Of a stretch of DNA of 64,000 nucleotides, positions 10,321 to 21,656 are shown in pieces. The notes beneath the pieces were generated by a model, which worked only from the letters and a program-made list of their open reading frames with translations, made no database searches and had not been told where the DNA came from. The position numbers and the translations under genes are program-made. The number at the start of each line of letters is the position of its first letter. Position 1 is the stretch's first letter. The stretch comes from Zygnema cylindricum (lineage: Eukaryota; Streptophyta; Zygnematophyceae; Zygnematales; Zygnemataceae): the NCBI GenBank assembly GCA_037447655.1, contig JBBHKE010000836.1:372001-436000 (forward strand), given 5' to 3'.

Positions 10321-11362
10321 CTAGATAGTGTCGACTCCAAGTTGATATAAACCCAAATGAATGATCCCTTGACAATTAGAACCCCAATACACCTTCATCC
10401 CTGTGAAGAGAAGACCTTCTGTGTGCTCAGTTCCACCACAAAATGCAAAGTTTGAATATGTGTTTTGGACAATATTCCCCACTTTTACTTTCCCACTGAA
10501 TATGTGCCACCCTGGCACGCAAAGATTCTGACGAACTACACCCCTGTGTAGCTTGGACCCCCTTGAGTCCGCATCAAAAAGAATCGCTGAATTTGCACAC
10601 CCGAGCATGACGTTATGGCTGGTCAAATATGACCTTTAAAGTTACAAGTTCTCTTAGAGAGAGGTAGCTAAATATCACTAAGTCTTGGTCTGCCTACTCA
10701 CGACTACCTACTACTAAACCCTAGTCCAATAGGAACACTATATAGTACAAGAAGGTACGATAGGCGATGTATTTATTGTACGGCCATTGTACGACATGGT
10801 CTACAAGGTGACATTTGCCAAATCGGGAGCCATGGTTCCTCCTCCCATCTTCTTCGGTATCAAAAAATGTGGCGCCACGTGGTACTGCGTGACGCTATCC
10901 TCAAAGACTGCCGAAAGCTTATTGTGGGTGGCGGCTATAATGGTGGTCGTCCGATCAGTTGTATTTATACGGCTTCGATTGGCTTCCGTGCATAAATTGA
11001 TTAATGCGCGTTTTCATTAGTCTGCTGCGAATTAGTCCTTTGGATCAATAGATAAATATGCCTAAAACTTTCTACGTGTATCGTTTCGTTAGTGCCTTAA
11101 TGGATAAAGCGTGGTTCTACACAGTAATGTGCAGTCCCTGGTTTAAATCTGACAAGAGGCAGTATTTTGCTTAAACTAGTAAAATACCTTCTAATTCATT
11201 CTGCCTCCTTCTAAATGACGCAGCAGCCATGGCCTGCCTTTGGTCCTCTCTTTCTCTCTCTTTACATTCTAACTAAAATATAGAAGTGAACTATAAATTA
11301 CCTTTTTTCAACACCATATGATTTTTTCCAATACAGACCTTGAAAATACATAAATTTCAACA
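10321..11362 (-). repeat. LTR (F subfamily), fused to element C integrase
   Basis: Minus-strand LTR starting TGTTGAAATTTATG at 11,362. From about 10,540 to 11,362 it is highly similar to 12,410-13,229. Its last about 200 bases instead match the A-type LTR end ('aactttgcattttgtgg', 'cttggagtcgacactatctaga'). It stops at 10,320, where integrase coding sequence begins, through a deletion that removed the LTR end, primer site, gag and protease. Confidence 0.75.
11083..11160 (+). other. tRNA-Arg-like module in F-type LTR
   Basis: GTGCCTTAATGGATAAAGCG closely resembles the D-arm/A-box of a tRNA-Arg gene. Box-B-like GGTTTAAATCT follows at 11,140-11,150, with TTTT shortly after. Antisense to the LTR. 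The partner LTR has GATAAGGCG and GGTTTAAATCC (13,003-13,013), closer to a true tRNA. Confidence 0.5.
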
Positions 11363-12272
11363 GTAAGGACTCTATTCTTAATGTAGTTAGCGGAGTTAAT
11401 GGCTTTTGCCAAAAAAAAAAATCGTATCTTCTTGTCGACTAACATACTCCGTACACTATCTTTTGGAGTCCGATTGAACCTTTAAGCTACCCCAATTTGT
11501 ATTGGATTTTTTGGTACAGTTTTCAATGTTGAACTTTTTGATCTCTCAAGTATTCCTCAAATTGGTTAGAGGTATATTCTCCCCCATTATCACTTCTTAT
11601 TCTCTTAATGGGGGTTCTGTGCAATTTCTCACTCCAGGCTTTATATTCTTTGAAGTAAGTTGGTGTTTCATACTTTGTTTTTAGAAAGTAGACTGTAGAG
11701 TATCTTGACTTGTCATCGGTGATTGTCAACATAAATCTCTTCTTTTCAATAGAAGGTACTTTTGCCGATACCCAAATATCTGTGTGGACCAGATCTAGTA
11801 CTTTCTCACCTGTATATGTGCCAATTTATTTTGGGGAAGGGTAGTCTGTGAGCCTTACCTTGGGCACAGCCACTACAATCATCCATCATTTCAATCTCTT
11901 CAAAATGAATGTCGTCTACAAAACTAAGCTTCTTCATTTCCCTCAGCAAATCAAAATGCACATGCCCCAACCTCTTATGCCACATCATCAAGTTTGAGAC
12001 ACCAACATAATATATATTCTTTTTTTCATTACTCAAGTTAAGCCTAAACATTCCTTAGCTACCCTTATCTGCTGCGAAGTAGACTTCATCCCCATACTTA
12101 GCTGTGAAGACTCCCTTTCTAGTGAAGGTATTAAACTCCTTATCATCTAACACAGCGGTAGAGACAATTTTTTTCTCAGCTGAAAAATGTAGAGTATATT
12201 TGAGAAATTGAGTATAGAAGTCTTACCCTTCACTAAGACTTTCAGATCTACCGAACCCACTAGATCTGTAGT
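11363..12272 (-). pseudogene. Internal fragment of copia element F: protease tail, GAG-pre-integrase, integrase
   Basis: Minus strand: STTDLVGSVDLKVLVKGKTS (12,272 on), the linker after the protease. A GAG-pre-integrase zinc finger follows (12,051-11,806: WHKRLGHVHFD, CSGCAQGKAHRLPF), then the integrase core (11,732-11,523: TITDDKSRYS, IKRIRSDNGGEYTS). The 5' junction joins the LTR end (TTTCA at 12,273) directly to protease-side sequence, so the primer site and gag are deleted. RT and RNase H are absent. Confidence 0.8.
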
Positions 12273-13229
12273 TGAAACTCTGAGACCTCCATAAGTCCTC
12301 AGAGTAGACAGCTTCCAAGAAGCCTCTAGGATAATCCTGACCCCTTTTTGTTTCAGCAAAAATAACTGCCACCCTGGCAGACAAAAACCCTGACCACCTA
12401 CACCCCTGTGAAGGCAAGACTCCCCTGAGTCGGTAGCAAAAAGAATCTCTGAATTTGCTCACCCGAGCATTAAGTTATGGCTGGTCAAAGATGACCTTTA
12501 TAGTTACAAGCTCTCTTAGAGAGAGGTACCTAAATATCACTAAGTCTTGGTCTGCCTACTCACGACTACCTACTACTAAACCCTAGTCCAATAGGAACAT
12601 TATATAGTACAAGAAGGTACGATATGCGATGTACTTATTGTACGACCATTGTACGACATGGTCTACAAGGTGACATCTGCCAAATAGGGAGCCATGGTTT
12701 CCTTCTCCCATCTTCTCCGATATCAAATAATGTGGCGCCACGTGGCACTGCGTGACGCTATCCTTAAAGGCCGCCAAAAGCTTATTGTGGGTGGCGGCTG
12801 TAATGGTGGCCGTCCGATCAGTTGTATTTATACGGCTTCGATTCGCTTCCATCCATGAATTGATTAATGCGCGTTTTCATTAGTCTGCTGCGAATTAGTC
12901 CTTTGGATCAATAGATAAATATGCCTAAAACTTTCTACGTGTATCGTTTCGTTAGTGCCTTAATGGATAAGGCGTGGTTCTACACAGTAATGTGCAGTCC
13001 CTGGTTTAAATCCGACAAGAGGCAGTATTTTGCTTAAACTAGTAAAATACCTTCTAATTCATTCTGCCTCCTTCTAAATGACGCAGCAGCCATGGCCTGC
13101 CTTTGGTCCTCTCTTTCTCTCTCTTTACATTCTAACTAAAATATAGAAGTGAACTATTAATTACCTTTTTTTTTTCAACACTCTATTTATTTTTCCAATA
13201 CAGACCTAGAAAAGATATAAATTTCCACA
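12273..13229 (-). repeat. 5' LTR of element F
   Basis: 957 bp on the minus strand, TGTGGAAATTTATAT (13,229) to GAGTTTCA (12,273). It interrupts the reverse transcriptase of element E at 13,229/13,230. The ATG-GAG gag start is present 20 bases before the LTR end, as in A and G. Contains the tRNA-Arg-like module at about 12,949-13,020. Confidence 0.75.
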
Positions 13230-14790
13230 TCTTCTATAGCAGCTAGGGACAGCAAAATCCTAACTATTGGAAATCTTACAACCGGAGAAAATGTTTCTTC
13301 AAAATCGATTCCTTTTTTTTTATTATACCCCTTTGCCACAAGTCTGGCCTTATAACGTTCAATGGTGTTGTCGGGATTTAACTTCACCTTGAATACCCAT
13401 TTGCTACTGATCGCTTTTTGTTTTGGAGAAAGGTCTACAAGCTCCCATGCTTGAGCCATCATGATGGACTTCATTTTGTCGTTTATTGCCTCAATCCAGT
13501 GATTCCGTTTTGGTGATGAGAAGGCCTCCTTTATGGTCAAAGGCTCCTCTGAGTCTCCCGAGTAGGCAAAGTGAGAACCTGCTTGCAGGCGGCTGCTGAT
13601 CTTCTTCCCCCGGGAATTCTGAGGCTGAGATCGTCAGATGCTGCGCATTGCGCTGATTGCGCTGGTTCCGATCAGTGTGGATTAACTGCTGTTGGTCCGG
13701 TTGGAACTAAACTTGTTGAGGAACTTGGAGAGAGACGGATTCCGGAGTCACTACCGGGGAATGTTGCATCTGTGGGACAATTTCTTGCATGCAATCTAAA
13801 ATGACATATTCCTGTACCTTTTGCTGCTTTTGCTGCTCTGTCATTTTAAATAAATATATGGACTCAAGCTCATCCTTTATAATAATATTCCTTGCTACAA
13901 CTATTTTTTGCCTCTCAAACACAAAGACTCTATAACCTTTTGAGTGATCGTCATATCCTAACAAAATACCCGGTAGTCCTTTCGGCTCCATTTTCGGTTT
14001 ATCTGTTGACGTATCCAATATAAAGCATTGACTACCAAAGACTTTGAAATGGCTAACATCTGGTTTGCTACTTGTCCAGATCTCGTAAGGAGTAGAGTCT
14101 ACCGATCTGGATCCTATCCTATTCTTAATATAAACTGCACAATTTAGAGCCTCAACCCAAAATTTTGGATCCACATTTTTATTTGCGAGCAACGACCTAG
14201 AGCTCTCCGTTAGAGTTCTATTTAGTCTCTCCGACACCCCATTTTGTTCTGGTGAATATGGAACAGTCAATAGATGACTAATACCTTCCTCGAGTAAAAA
14301 GGTTTCAAATTTTTTCGATGTATATTCACCAGAATTGTTCGATATGAGCTGCAAAATAGGTGAATGATGAAGTTTTTCAACCCATGCTTTATAGTGTTTG
14401 AAGTGACCAAACTCTTCAATCTTCTCCTTCATGAAGTTAACTTTTGTAAACTTGGAGAAATCATCTGTGAAGGTGACCATATACTTCCTCCCCATGGCAT
14501 ATGGAACCTTCGCAGGACCAAAAACATCTGAATGAATTTGTTTCAACAGTTTCGTTGACCGATGCTCAAACTCTTTAGGAAATGGCAATCTGTGGATTTT
14601 TTCTTAAGCGCAACCATCACAAGTTTTGACTGGCTCATCTGTGATTGATACACCCTCTGTTGTTCCAGCAAGGACCATTTTCCTCAAACTATCATAGTTT
14701 ACATGGCCTAATCTTTTATGCCTCAACTCATCTGAGTGCAAAACACCGAAGTACAGAACATCATTCTCCTTGGTATAAGCCATATCCATG
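13230..14790 (-). pseudogene. Element E pol: GAG-pre-integrase, integrase, RT start
   Basis: Order on the minus strand: WHKRLGH-type zinc finger (read here as RHKRLGHVNYD...CDGCA, about 14,735-14,610), one stop, then a 293-residue open integrase (14,588-13,707). The integrase has HSDVFGP, TFTDDFSKFT, NNSGEYTS (family DNGGE; the catalytic Asp reads Asn), YSPEQNGVSERLNRT and the C-terminal HFKVFGSQCF/GYDDHSKGYRVF region. RT begins at 13,540 (SKWVFKVKL, ERYKARLVAKGY, EETFSPVVRF) and is truncated by LTR F. Confidence 0.85.
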
Positions 14791-14812
14791 CGGTTCATCT
14801 TGCTACTATCTG

Positions 14813-15879
14813 TTGTTTTTGAAAAGTTAGTTTCGTGCGTGCGTGTCGTTTCGAGCGTACATAATGTTTCGTGGGTACAGTACGCTACTCTAATGCTATC
14901 TTGATTTACTCTGGAGGTTCGAATGGATTTGGGAATGGGGGGAGTAATGGTACTCATTGTTTTAGGATGTACGTTATTATTTGAATGGCGCAAACAAAAC
15001 GTAAGGAAAGGTACGGAATATGTAAATGTAAGGCGGATCGCGAAGCGATCCGATCTGGAATGTTTTTGGAAAAGTACGCCGCCGGTACGGACTAATTTGG
15101 ATGAAGTGATGTCATTTCGCCAAGTGGATTTTGGTGATTATGCTTCACGACATCAAGGGTGCCGAAGAAGAGCTACGGACGGCGGCGCCGTCAATTTGGT
15201 GAGGAACGCGAAATCGCGTCCATCACATGATATTTATTTTGGACGGTCCAGATTTGTTTGACTGAATTCCTAAGACTTGTAAATATTTAGCAATGTTTTG
15301 TCTTGTGTATTAATTATTAGTTTAGATCTTTCGTACACTCACGTTAATTGAGGTAGATGATTGATTACGTACGGCAGGTATGCCTCCGTACAGTTAGTAG
15401 TAAGCTGTAGTGTATATTTGTAGAACTTAGTCATTTTTAGACTAAAGGAACTTTTTGGACAGAAACTGTTTTCTGCTCCTTTTTGGGAATTTCAGCTGAG
15501 GATTTCTCTCAGATGTACTGGCGGAATTATCTGAATTTTGCATGTGTGTTCCTCCTTATATTGTTAATATTGTGGCAAATTTGCAGACCTATTGTGCGTC
15601 TGGTTTGCTTGGGGCTTCATTGTGAAGTTGGTCGGATTTATCAAAGGTCTGGCAGACTGTTTTTCTGCAACTTTGACTGAGTGTTGTGATTATTTGGTTT
15701 GGTATTGTTATATGAAAATTGGTGGGAATATTTATTAGCCTAGAAACTATCTGTTTCAGTAGTTTTAGCTTGGTTTGATTATTCTGTAGAATTCTAAGTG
15801 GAATCAAAGAAGGTTGTTTTGGGGTAGTCTGTGGTGCTTCCGAGGGTACATTCATGGCTGAAAAGGGCTATGAACAACA
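14813..15879 (+). mobile_element. Solo LTR inserted in element E, with 5-bp TSD
   Basis: 1,067 bp, starting TGTTGTTTTTGAAAAG and ending GAACAACA, so the terminal 7 bp are inverted repeats. Flanked by the 5-bp direct repeat CTATC (14,808-14,812 and 15,880-15,884). Removing it rejoins the E protease linker (VAITGTRDS) to MDMAYTKEND. It is related to E's own LTR but in the opposite orientation. Its last 26 bases contain ATG GCT GAA AAG..., an in-phase gag start like that of E. Confidence 0.9.
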
Positions 15880-17194
15880 CTATCTCTAGTACCTGTAATT
15901 GCAACCTTGCCATTTTTGCTAACAACCTGCCGACCATGTTTCAAATTAACCTCAAAGCCTTTACTCTCTAACAACGACGTAGAAAACATATTTTTCTTAA
16001 AGGCAAGCACAAATAAGACATTGTGAAGAGTCCTTTCAATTGATTTTTCTTCTACATCAACTAGCAAAGACACATCACCCATAGCACAAGTCTGGACACT
16101 CATTCCACAAGCATAATAAATATTTTTCTATGGCGTTGCTTTTAGATTTTTGAAGATGGCCTTGTTCCACCACATGTGGGCTGACGCTCCCGTATCCATT
16201 ATCCATCCTGGGTCCTTTGCGCCCTCCATTGCTGCCGCCATAGCAAATATATCCATGTCGTCCTCCTCAAAAAATGTCAGAGTCTCGTCCTGGAGTGACG
16301 AAGAAGCTGAAAACAGTGCATTTCCACGAGGTGTATGCCTCTTGAAGCTTGTGTAAAACTGACTTTGTTTCCATCCCGACGTGTATAAACCTGTATCGTC
16401 AGCTTGTTTAAGTTTAGGACAGAATTTGTATCCATGACCTCTCTCACTACAATAGAAACATGCATTGTTGGATTGTCTATTTCCACCTTGATTAAACTGT
16501 CTGAACTAGTTAAACTGATTACGTTGCTGATACTCACCTTTCCTCCCAAAATTTGAATTATATGCCTCTACTTGCTCAACATTGAGAATATTAGATGTAG
16601 CTTCTTCCTCTAGTAAAATATTGATGGCTAACTGTAAAGCCCAGCTAGCTTTGTCTTTTGTTTGAGCATGTTAGATGCTCTTTTCATACTACGAGGGAGA
16701 CCACTCATGAGCAAAGCTGCCTGTTGAATCGGAGGAAACACCCCACCTGCACAAGCATGTGCATCTACAAGAATGCCAAATTTGTTAGAATATTCAGCCA
16801 TTGTACTGCCAGTGTACTCATAGTCCCAAATTTTTCCAGCCAATAGAAGCTCTTCCTAGACATTAGCCTTTTCATAATCACTATTAAAGAATTTCCAGAT
16901 ATCAATTGTTTTTTTCATTTTTATCTGACACATAGCTAATTCCTTAGATATGCAAAATTTCAGAATAGAACGAGCTTGGGTATTTTTCTTAGACCATGAC
17001 GGATCAGATTCATCCAGCGAACCATCCAATATATCCAAAAGATTGACATTCTCAAAATATGTCTCCACCATATCCGCCCAGTAAACATACTTTTCCCCAA
17101 AAAAGATAGGAATTCTTGAAGACAGGCCCATAACGTGTTGTTCTACGACCACCGGTGCAGGTGGAGGAGCAGCAGTAGTAGTAGAAGTAGACAT
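15880..17194 (-). pseudogene. Element E gag and protease (broken)
   Basis: ATG at 17,194 lies 59 bases inside the LTR. Gag (EQHVMGLSSRIPIF, YW, IWDYEYTGSTMAEYSNKF) has a stop near 16,860 and a frameshift near 16,640. Then come the CCHC knuckle CFYCSERGHGYKFC (about 16,420-16,460), an acidic linker and the aspartic protease active site WIMDTGASAHM (about 16,165-16,210). Another stop follows near 16,130. Normally these give the particle shell and the polyprotein-processing enzyme. Confidence 0.85.
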
Positions 17195-17932
17195 GATACA
17201 CTCTTAGAAGCTCTCCAGAATCCTTCCAAACAGTTGTTTTCAAGTGCTCACCAATTCTTCCACAAACATCCAAACATCACAAAACTCTATCAAAATTTAG
17301 AGTAGCATAAACACTAACAACTTCCAAAGTTTCAGCACAATTGACATGACAACACTCAAGATATAATACTCACAAGTTTCCCAAAAAACTGTCTGCAGTT
17401 TTACTACTTGGAAGTCTGCATACAAGATGTGTTCTGAGTTCTAAGTCTTATACTTGTGTTGTACTAGCAATACCATTGTACCTGAGAGGTACGTCAATCT
17501 ACTAGGCTAATGCTAATCTGTCAAGCTACCACTGAGCTACCACCAAGCTACCACTAGCTACCACTGAACTACCACTCAGCTACCACTATGCTACCACTGA
17601 GCTACCCACTAAGTTGAGGTGCGTTGACCTGATTCATATCAAACGCAGCTGCGGTGTCTTGTACCAAATCATATTCAAGATAGCAGCAGTTGCGTCTACT
17701 GTACGGATCATATCCAAAGTAACCACAGCTGTGTTTGTCCTGTCTGTGTCGCAGCTTCGCTGCTGCGCTGCTCTGTCTGCATAGCCGCTGCGCTGCTGCA
17801 TTGCTCTTTCTGCATAGCAGCTACGTTGTCCTCAAGTGATGACGTATATCTTTATAAAACTTACGCTACAAATTACTACCTTTCTGTCATCCTTCTAATT
17901 TTGCTGAGACTGAAAGCTTTCCAAAAACAACA
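17136..17932 (-). repeat. 5' LTR of element E
   Basis: 797 bp, TGTTGTTTTTGG (17,932) to GTAGAACAACA (17,136). The next bases on the minus strand are CGTTATGGGCCTGTC, the half-tRNA(iMet)-type primer site in a slightly diverged form (17,121-17,135). Contains direct repeats of a 'gctaccactgagctaccac' type around 17,520-17,610 and GCTGCG-rich repeats near 17,750-17,830. Confidence 0.8.
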
Positions 17933-20638
17933 GTGCGTTTTTCCTGGTTCCTTTTGATTCTCCTTCCCCCCCCATCAAAATTTGAAGCTAGGATGGAGGG
18001 AAGTCTTGGATTTCTCCTTACTCTCTCATTTGCTCCCCTATCGATAGAAGCCGGTTTTGATTCCTCCTCTTCTGTCTCCTCGAATTCCATAGAAATATGT
18101 GAGGTTTCCGATGGATCTCCTGTGTCTTGGATCACCCCAAAATCTGCAATCCTTGTTTCACTCATGTCCTTTTCGGGAAAGACGGAGTCCTCCTCACCTT
18201 CAAATTCAAATCTAATTCTTATCTTCTTGGTACATTTAAAAGGGTCAAATGACTTCCCTTCATCCATGACAACTAGGTGTTTGACCAGAATAATATATCT
18301 CTCTTTGCTAAGACATAGACTTTATATCCCTTGACATCCTCATCATATCCTACAAAGTATCCACATTTTCCTTTAGCATCTAGTTTCCAGTTTTTCCTAT
18401 CCGTGTCAAGACTGTAAACATGGCTACCGAATACTTTAAGGTGAGAGATATCTGGTTTCTTTCTTACTCGTCTCTCATAAGGTGTCATTCCCTTTACAGT
18501 TGAGGTAAGGACTCTATTCGTAATGTAGTTGGCATAGTTCATGGCCTCTGACCAAAATCTCTTTCATATTTTCTTGTAGGCCAACATACTACATGCACTA
18601 TCTCCTAGTGTTCGGTTCGACTTCTCAACTACCCCATTTTGTTCTGGGATATATGGTACGGTTTTTTTGGAGATGAACTCCCTCATCTCTCAAGAATTTC
18701 TCAAACTGGTTAGAGGAATATTTCCCCCCATTATCACTCTTTATTCTCTAAATGGGGGTTCCATGCAACTTCTCACGCCAGGATTTATATTTTATGAAGT
18801 AAGTCGATGTTTTAGACTTTGTTTTTAGGAAGTAGACTCTGAATTATCTAGACCAGTCATCGGTTATTGTTAATATAAACCTCTTTCCTCCAACCAAAGG
18901 TTCTTTTGCAGGTCCCCATATATCAATGTGGACTAGATCTAGTACTTTCTCACCTCTATATGTGGCGACTTTGGGAAATGGAAGTTTGTGAGCCTTACTT
19001 TACGCACACCCACTACAATCATTCATCATTTCATTATCCCCAAACTGAATGCCTTCTACTACCCCAAGCTTTTTCATTTCCCTCAACGTATTAAAATAAA
19101 CATGCCCCAATCATTTATGCCAAATCATCAACTTAGAAACAACAACATAGTAAGCATTCTTCTTTTCATTACTCAGGTTAAGCCTAAACATTGCTTCGCT
19201 ACCCTTATCAGCCATGAGGTAAACTTCTTCCTCATACTTCGTTGTAAAGTCTACCTTTCTAGTGAAGTTATCAAACTCTTTGTCATCTAACACAGACGTA
19301 GAGACAAGATTTTTACTCAGCTGAGGAATGTAGAGTACATCTGAGAATGTAAGTATAGAAGTCTTATCCTCCACTAAGACTTTCAGATCTACTGACCCCA
19401 CTAGTTATGTAGTAACCACTCTCTCATCCTCATACTCTATCTCTACAATATTGATTTTTCTTAGCTTAGTGAAGAGTTCCTTATCATGACACATATGCAT
19501 GGATGCACCTGAGTCGATGATCCATCCTCCCTGTGGAGCTTCTCGAATTGCTCCAAGGGCACACTTTTGTCTTCAAGGGATCTCCTTCTCCCCTAGACCC
19601 TCGTCAAGAAAGAGCTCCACGTCCTCCTTAGAGGACTCGTCCTCATTTTCTCCTGTCTCTTTTGTAACCAGAAGTGCCTTTTACTTCCCTCCAAAAGAAC
19701 CCCCTCCACGGTTCTCTTGGAGCATCAGCTTAAATATCATGACACAATCCGCGATAAAGTGTCTCGGGTTTTTAAAAAAATGACAAAGGCCATTTGGGGG
19801 CCTTGGTCCTACTGGTTGATCTCTTCCCCTTTTGTACGATTTCTTCGGGTCCTTCCCCCATCCGTCCCCTCCTACAGCTAGAGCTTAAATGCTCTTTCCT
19901 CCTCTCCTAATCTCCATGGTGTTTTCCTGCACAAGTATCATCCGGACTATTGTATTCCACTTCCATGAACTATCAGTCATTTCCTGTACTCCATACACTA
20001 TGTTTTCTTTCTCATCTGGTAACTTTATGATAAGAGTGTTAACTTTCATCCTCATTGTACCTGTCCACCCGGAACTTTCCATCTCCATATACAAACAAGA
20101 AAGATCATTACAATAATCTAACATCTTTCCTCCTTCGTATGTATAACTCACTAGCTTTTGCTCAGCCAACTGGAGCTCTTGAATAGTACCAGATTTTTAG
20201 ATCTCCACCAAACTCACCCACAACTCCTCGGCCTTGTAAGTGTGAAGGTGAGGGGTGGCCAAAGCTTGAGTGAGGTGCCTTAGAATGAAGTTCTTTGCAG
20301 CCATGTTTACGTCTTCCCACATTTGAGTATCCTTCTTCACGGTCTTCACGGCTGCCGCTCCCAGTGTCGTGGTAATAGGAGTGAGGGGTGTCTCCTTCCC
20401 TTTCCCCTTTTCTTACACACTGCTGTCACTTTCATCTGCTTCCTCCGCGGAAGCAGTCGTTGCTGCAGGAAACCTTACTCCTCCAAATCTTGGTGGAGTT
20501 CCCTAAGGTGGACGTTTCACATGTCCACTGACGATACCCCAGTATCATTTTTCGCACAAAGCTCCCATCATCATGGTTTCCCAATAGCTGAACCTATATC
20601 CATTGAAGGTTGGCACCCTAGAGGGTGGGCCCATAACC
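17933..20638 (-). pseudogene. Element D gag-protease-integrase (broken)
   Basis: On the minus strand: FQVMGPPSRVPTF...YWE gag start, several stops, then QLAEQKLVSYTYEGGK (20,169 on) and LPDEKENIVYGVQEM. A degenerate knuckle lacks its first Cys pair. The protease active site GGWIIDSGASMHM lies near 19,500-19,540. Next come linker and GAG-pre-integrase (19,401-18,980), integrase core (LTITDDWSR, RIKSDNGGKYSS) and integrase tail (18,542-18,273: GMTPYER, HLKVFGSHVYSL). A Glu/Asp-rich connector (18,267-17,933) ends at the E insertion. About ten in-frame stops. Confidence 0.85.
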
Positions 20639-21656
20639 TGAAATTATGTGTCCTTCATTGGACGACAGAATACAGGAAGCTTCTAAATAGTTTTTAACTA
20701 ACCCACTTCAAGCCTCACTGCTGCCCAAGATGGCAAACTGACAGTTTGTTTGCACCCCTATGCAGCTTGGACTCTCTTCGGTCCGTAGCTAAAAGAATCA
20801 CTGAAACCAGCCAACCAGCTGATTTGTTATGAGGCAGCAAAGATGCCAACTTTTATACAAGCTCTCTAGGAGAGAGGTGCTATCTACCCAAATTCCCTAA
20901 GTCACAAAACCCCTCTCACAACCCCTATCTACTCAAGTACCCTCCAATCAGGAGATTGTAAAGTATCGGAAAAGTACAGTTGCCGATGTACTTTCTGTAG
21001 GGCCTTTATACGACAAGGTCGTGGAGTGGACGCGTGTCGCCATCTAAATTGTCTTTATGTCGTCCGGGATCCCCGTTGCTCAATTCAATCTTGCCACGTA
21101 TCGCTAGGTCACGCCACGTCACGCCAAGTCTAAAAACTGCCAAAGTGACCATTCCGGGGCCTCGGCGACGATTAGCGCTGTCGGATGAAGACCAACTTTA
21201 AATTTACGTCGTTGAAATAAATGTCTGATTCATTTGTTTCATGCGGCGGATTTGATGCACGCACTGAATCTGATATGTTTCTATAATTTCTATTCATAGC
21301 TACGTTAATCGGATTAATGTTCTACTCAATGTTTAAATAAATATCGTACCCCGTGTAATGTAACGAACTTCTACGATAGACCGGTTAGAGCTGACGGCTA
21401 CGCCTCGCCCTGCTGGTCGGAGGTTCGAGTCCTGTCGGACTCAACCTTTTGTTGAGAGTGACTTAGGTCACTCTTAAGTCCTGCCTATGGTGTTGAGGCA
21501 GCCATGGCTCCACCACCCTCTCTATCCTTCAGTGACTACAACAAATATGGGGGCCTAAGGCAAGAGGTGAAGGCAGACTGCCTGCGCTTTACTTTTCTTG
21601 TTTTTACTAATGTATTCAGACCTAGAAAATAACTTATAAATCTAATAATTTCAACA
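20639..21656 (-). repeat. 5' LTR of element D
   Basis: 1,018 bp, TGTTGAAATT (21,656) to ATAATTTCA (20,639), followed by GGTTATGGGCCCACC (minus, from 20,638). The gag ATG near the LTR end is followed by an in-frame TAA, so this copy's gag start is disabled. Confidence 0.85.
21381..21450 (+). other. tRNA-like module in LTR D (antisense to the LTR)
   Basis: CCGGTTAGAGCTGACGG as A-box region, box B GGTTCGAGTCC (21,422-21,432, a perfect match to the tRNA consensus) and TTTT at 21,447-21,450. Closely related to the LTR C module. No complete cloverleaf. Confidence 0.55.

Larger units (their letters stand above)
13230..17932 (-). mobile_element. Copia-like LTR retrotransposon E, 3'-truncated, carrying a solo LTR
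   Basis: 5' LTR 17,136-17,932, gag, protease, integrase and the first part of RT in order on the minus strand. The 3' side is cut by LTR F at 13,229. It is inserted in element D: D coding sequence stops exactly at E's first base (17,932/17,933). Different family from A, G, C and D (LTR starts TGTTGTTTTTGG). The minus strand reads with several stops and one frameshift. Confidence 0.85.
17933..21656 (-). mobile_element. Copia-like LTR retrotransposon D, 3'-truncated by E
   Basis: 5' LTR 20,639-21,656, then gag, protease and integrase on the minus strand, ending where E begins. RT, RNase H and the 3' LTR are not present, and element C is a different copy because its integrase end overlaps D's. 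Same subfamily as C by LTR sequence. Confidence 0.85.

Noticed and set aside
21381-21450. Functional tRNA genes in the LTRs
   Set aside because: Boxes A and B and a T run are present, but acceptor and T stems do not pair, so no cloverleaf forms.
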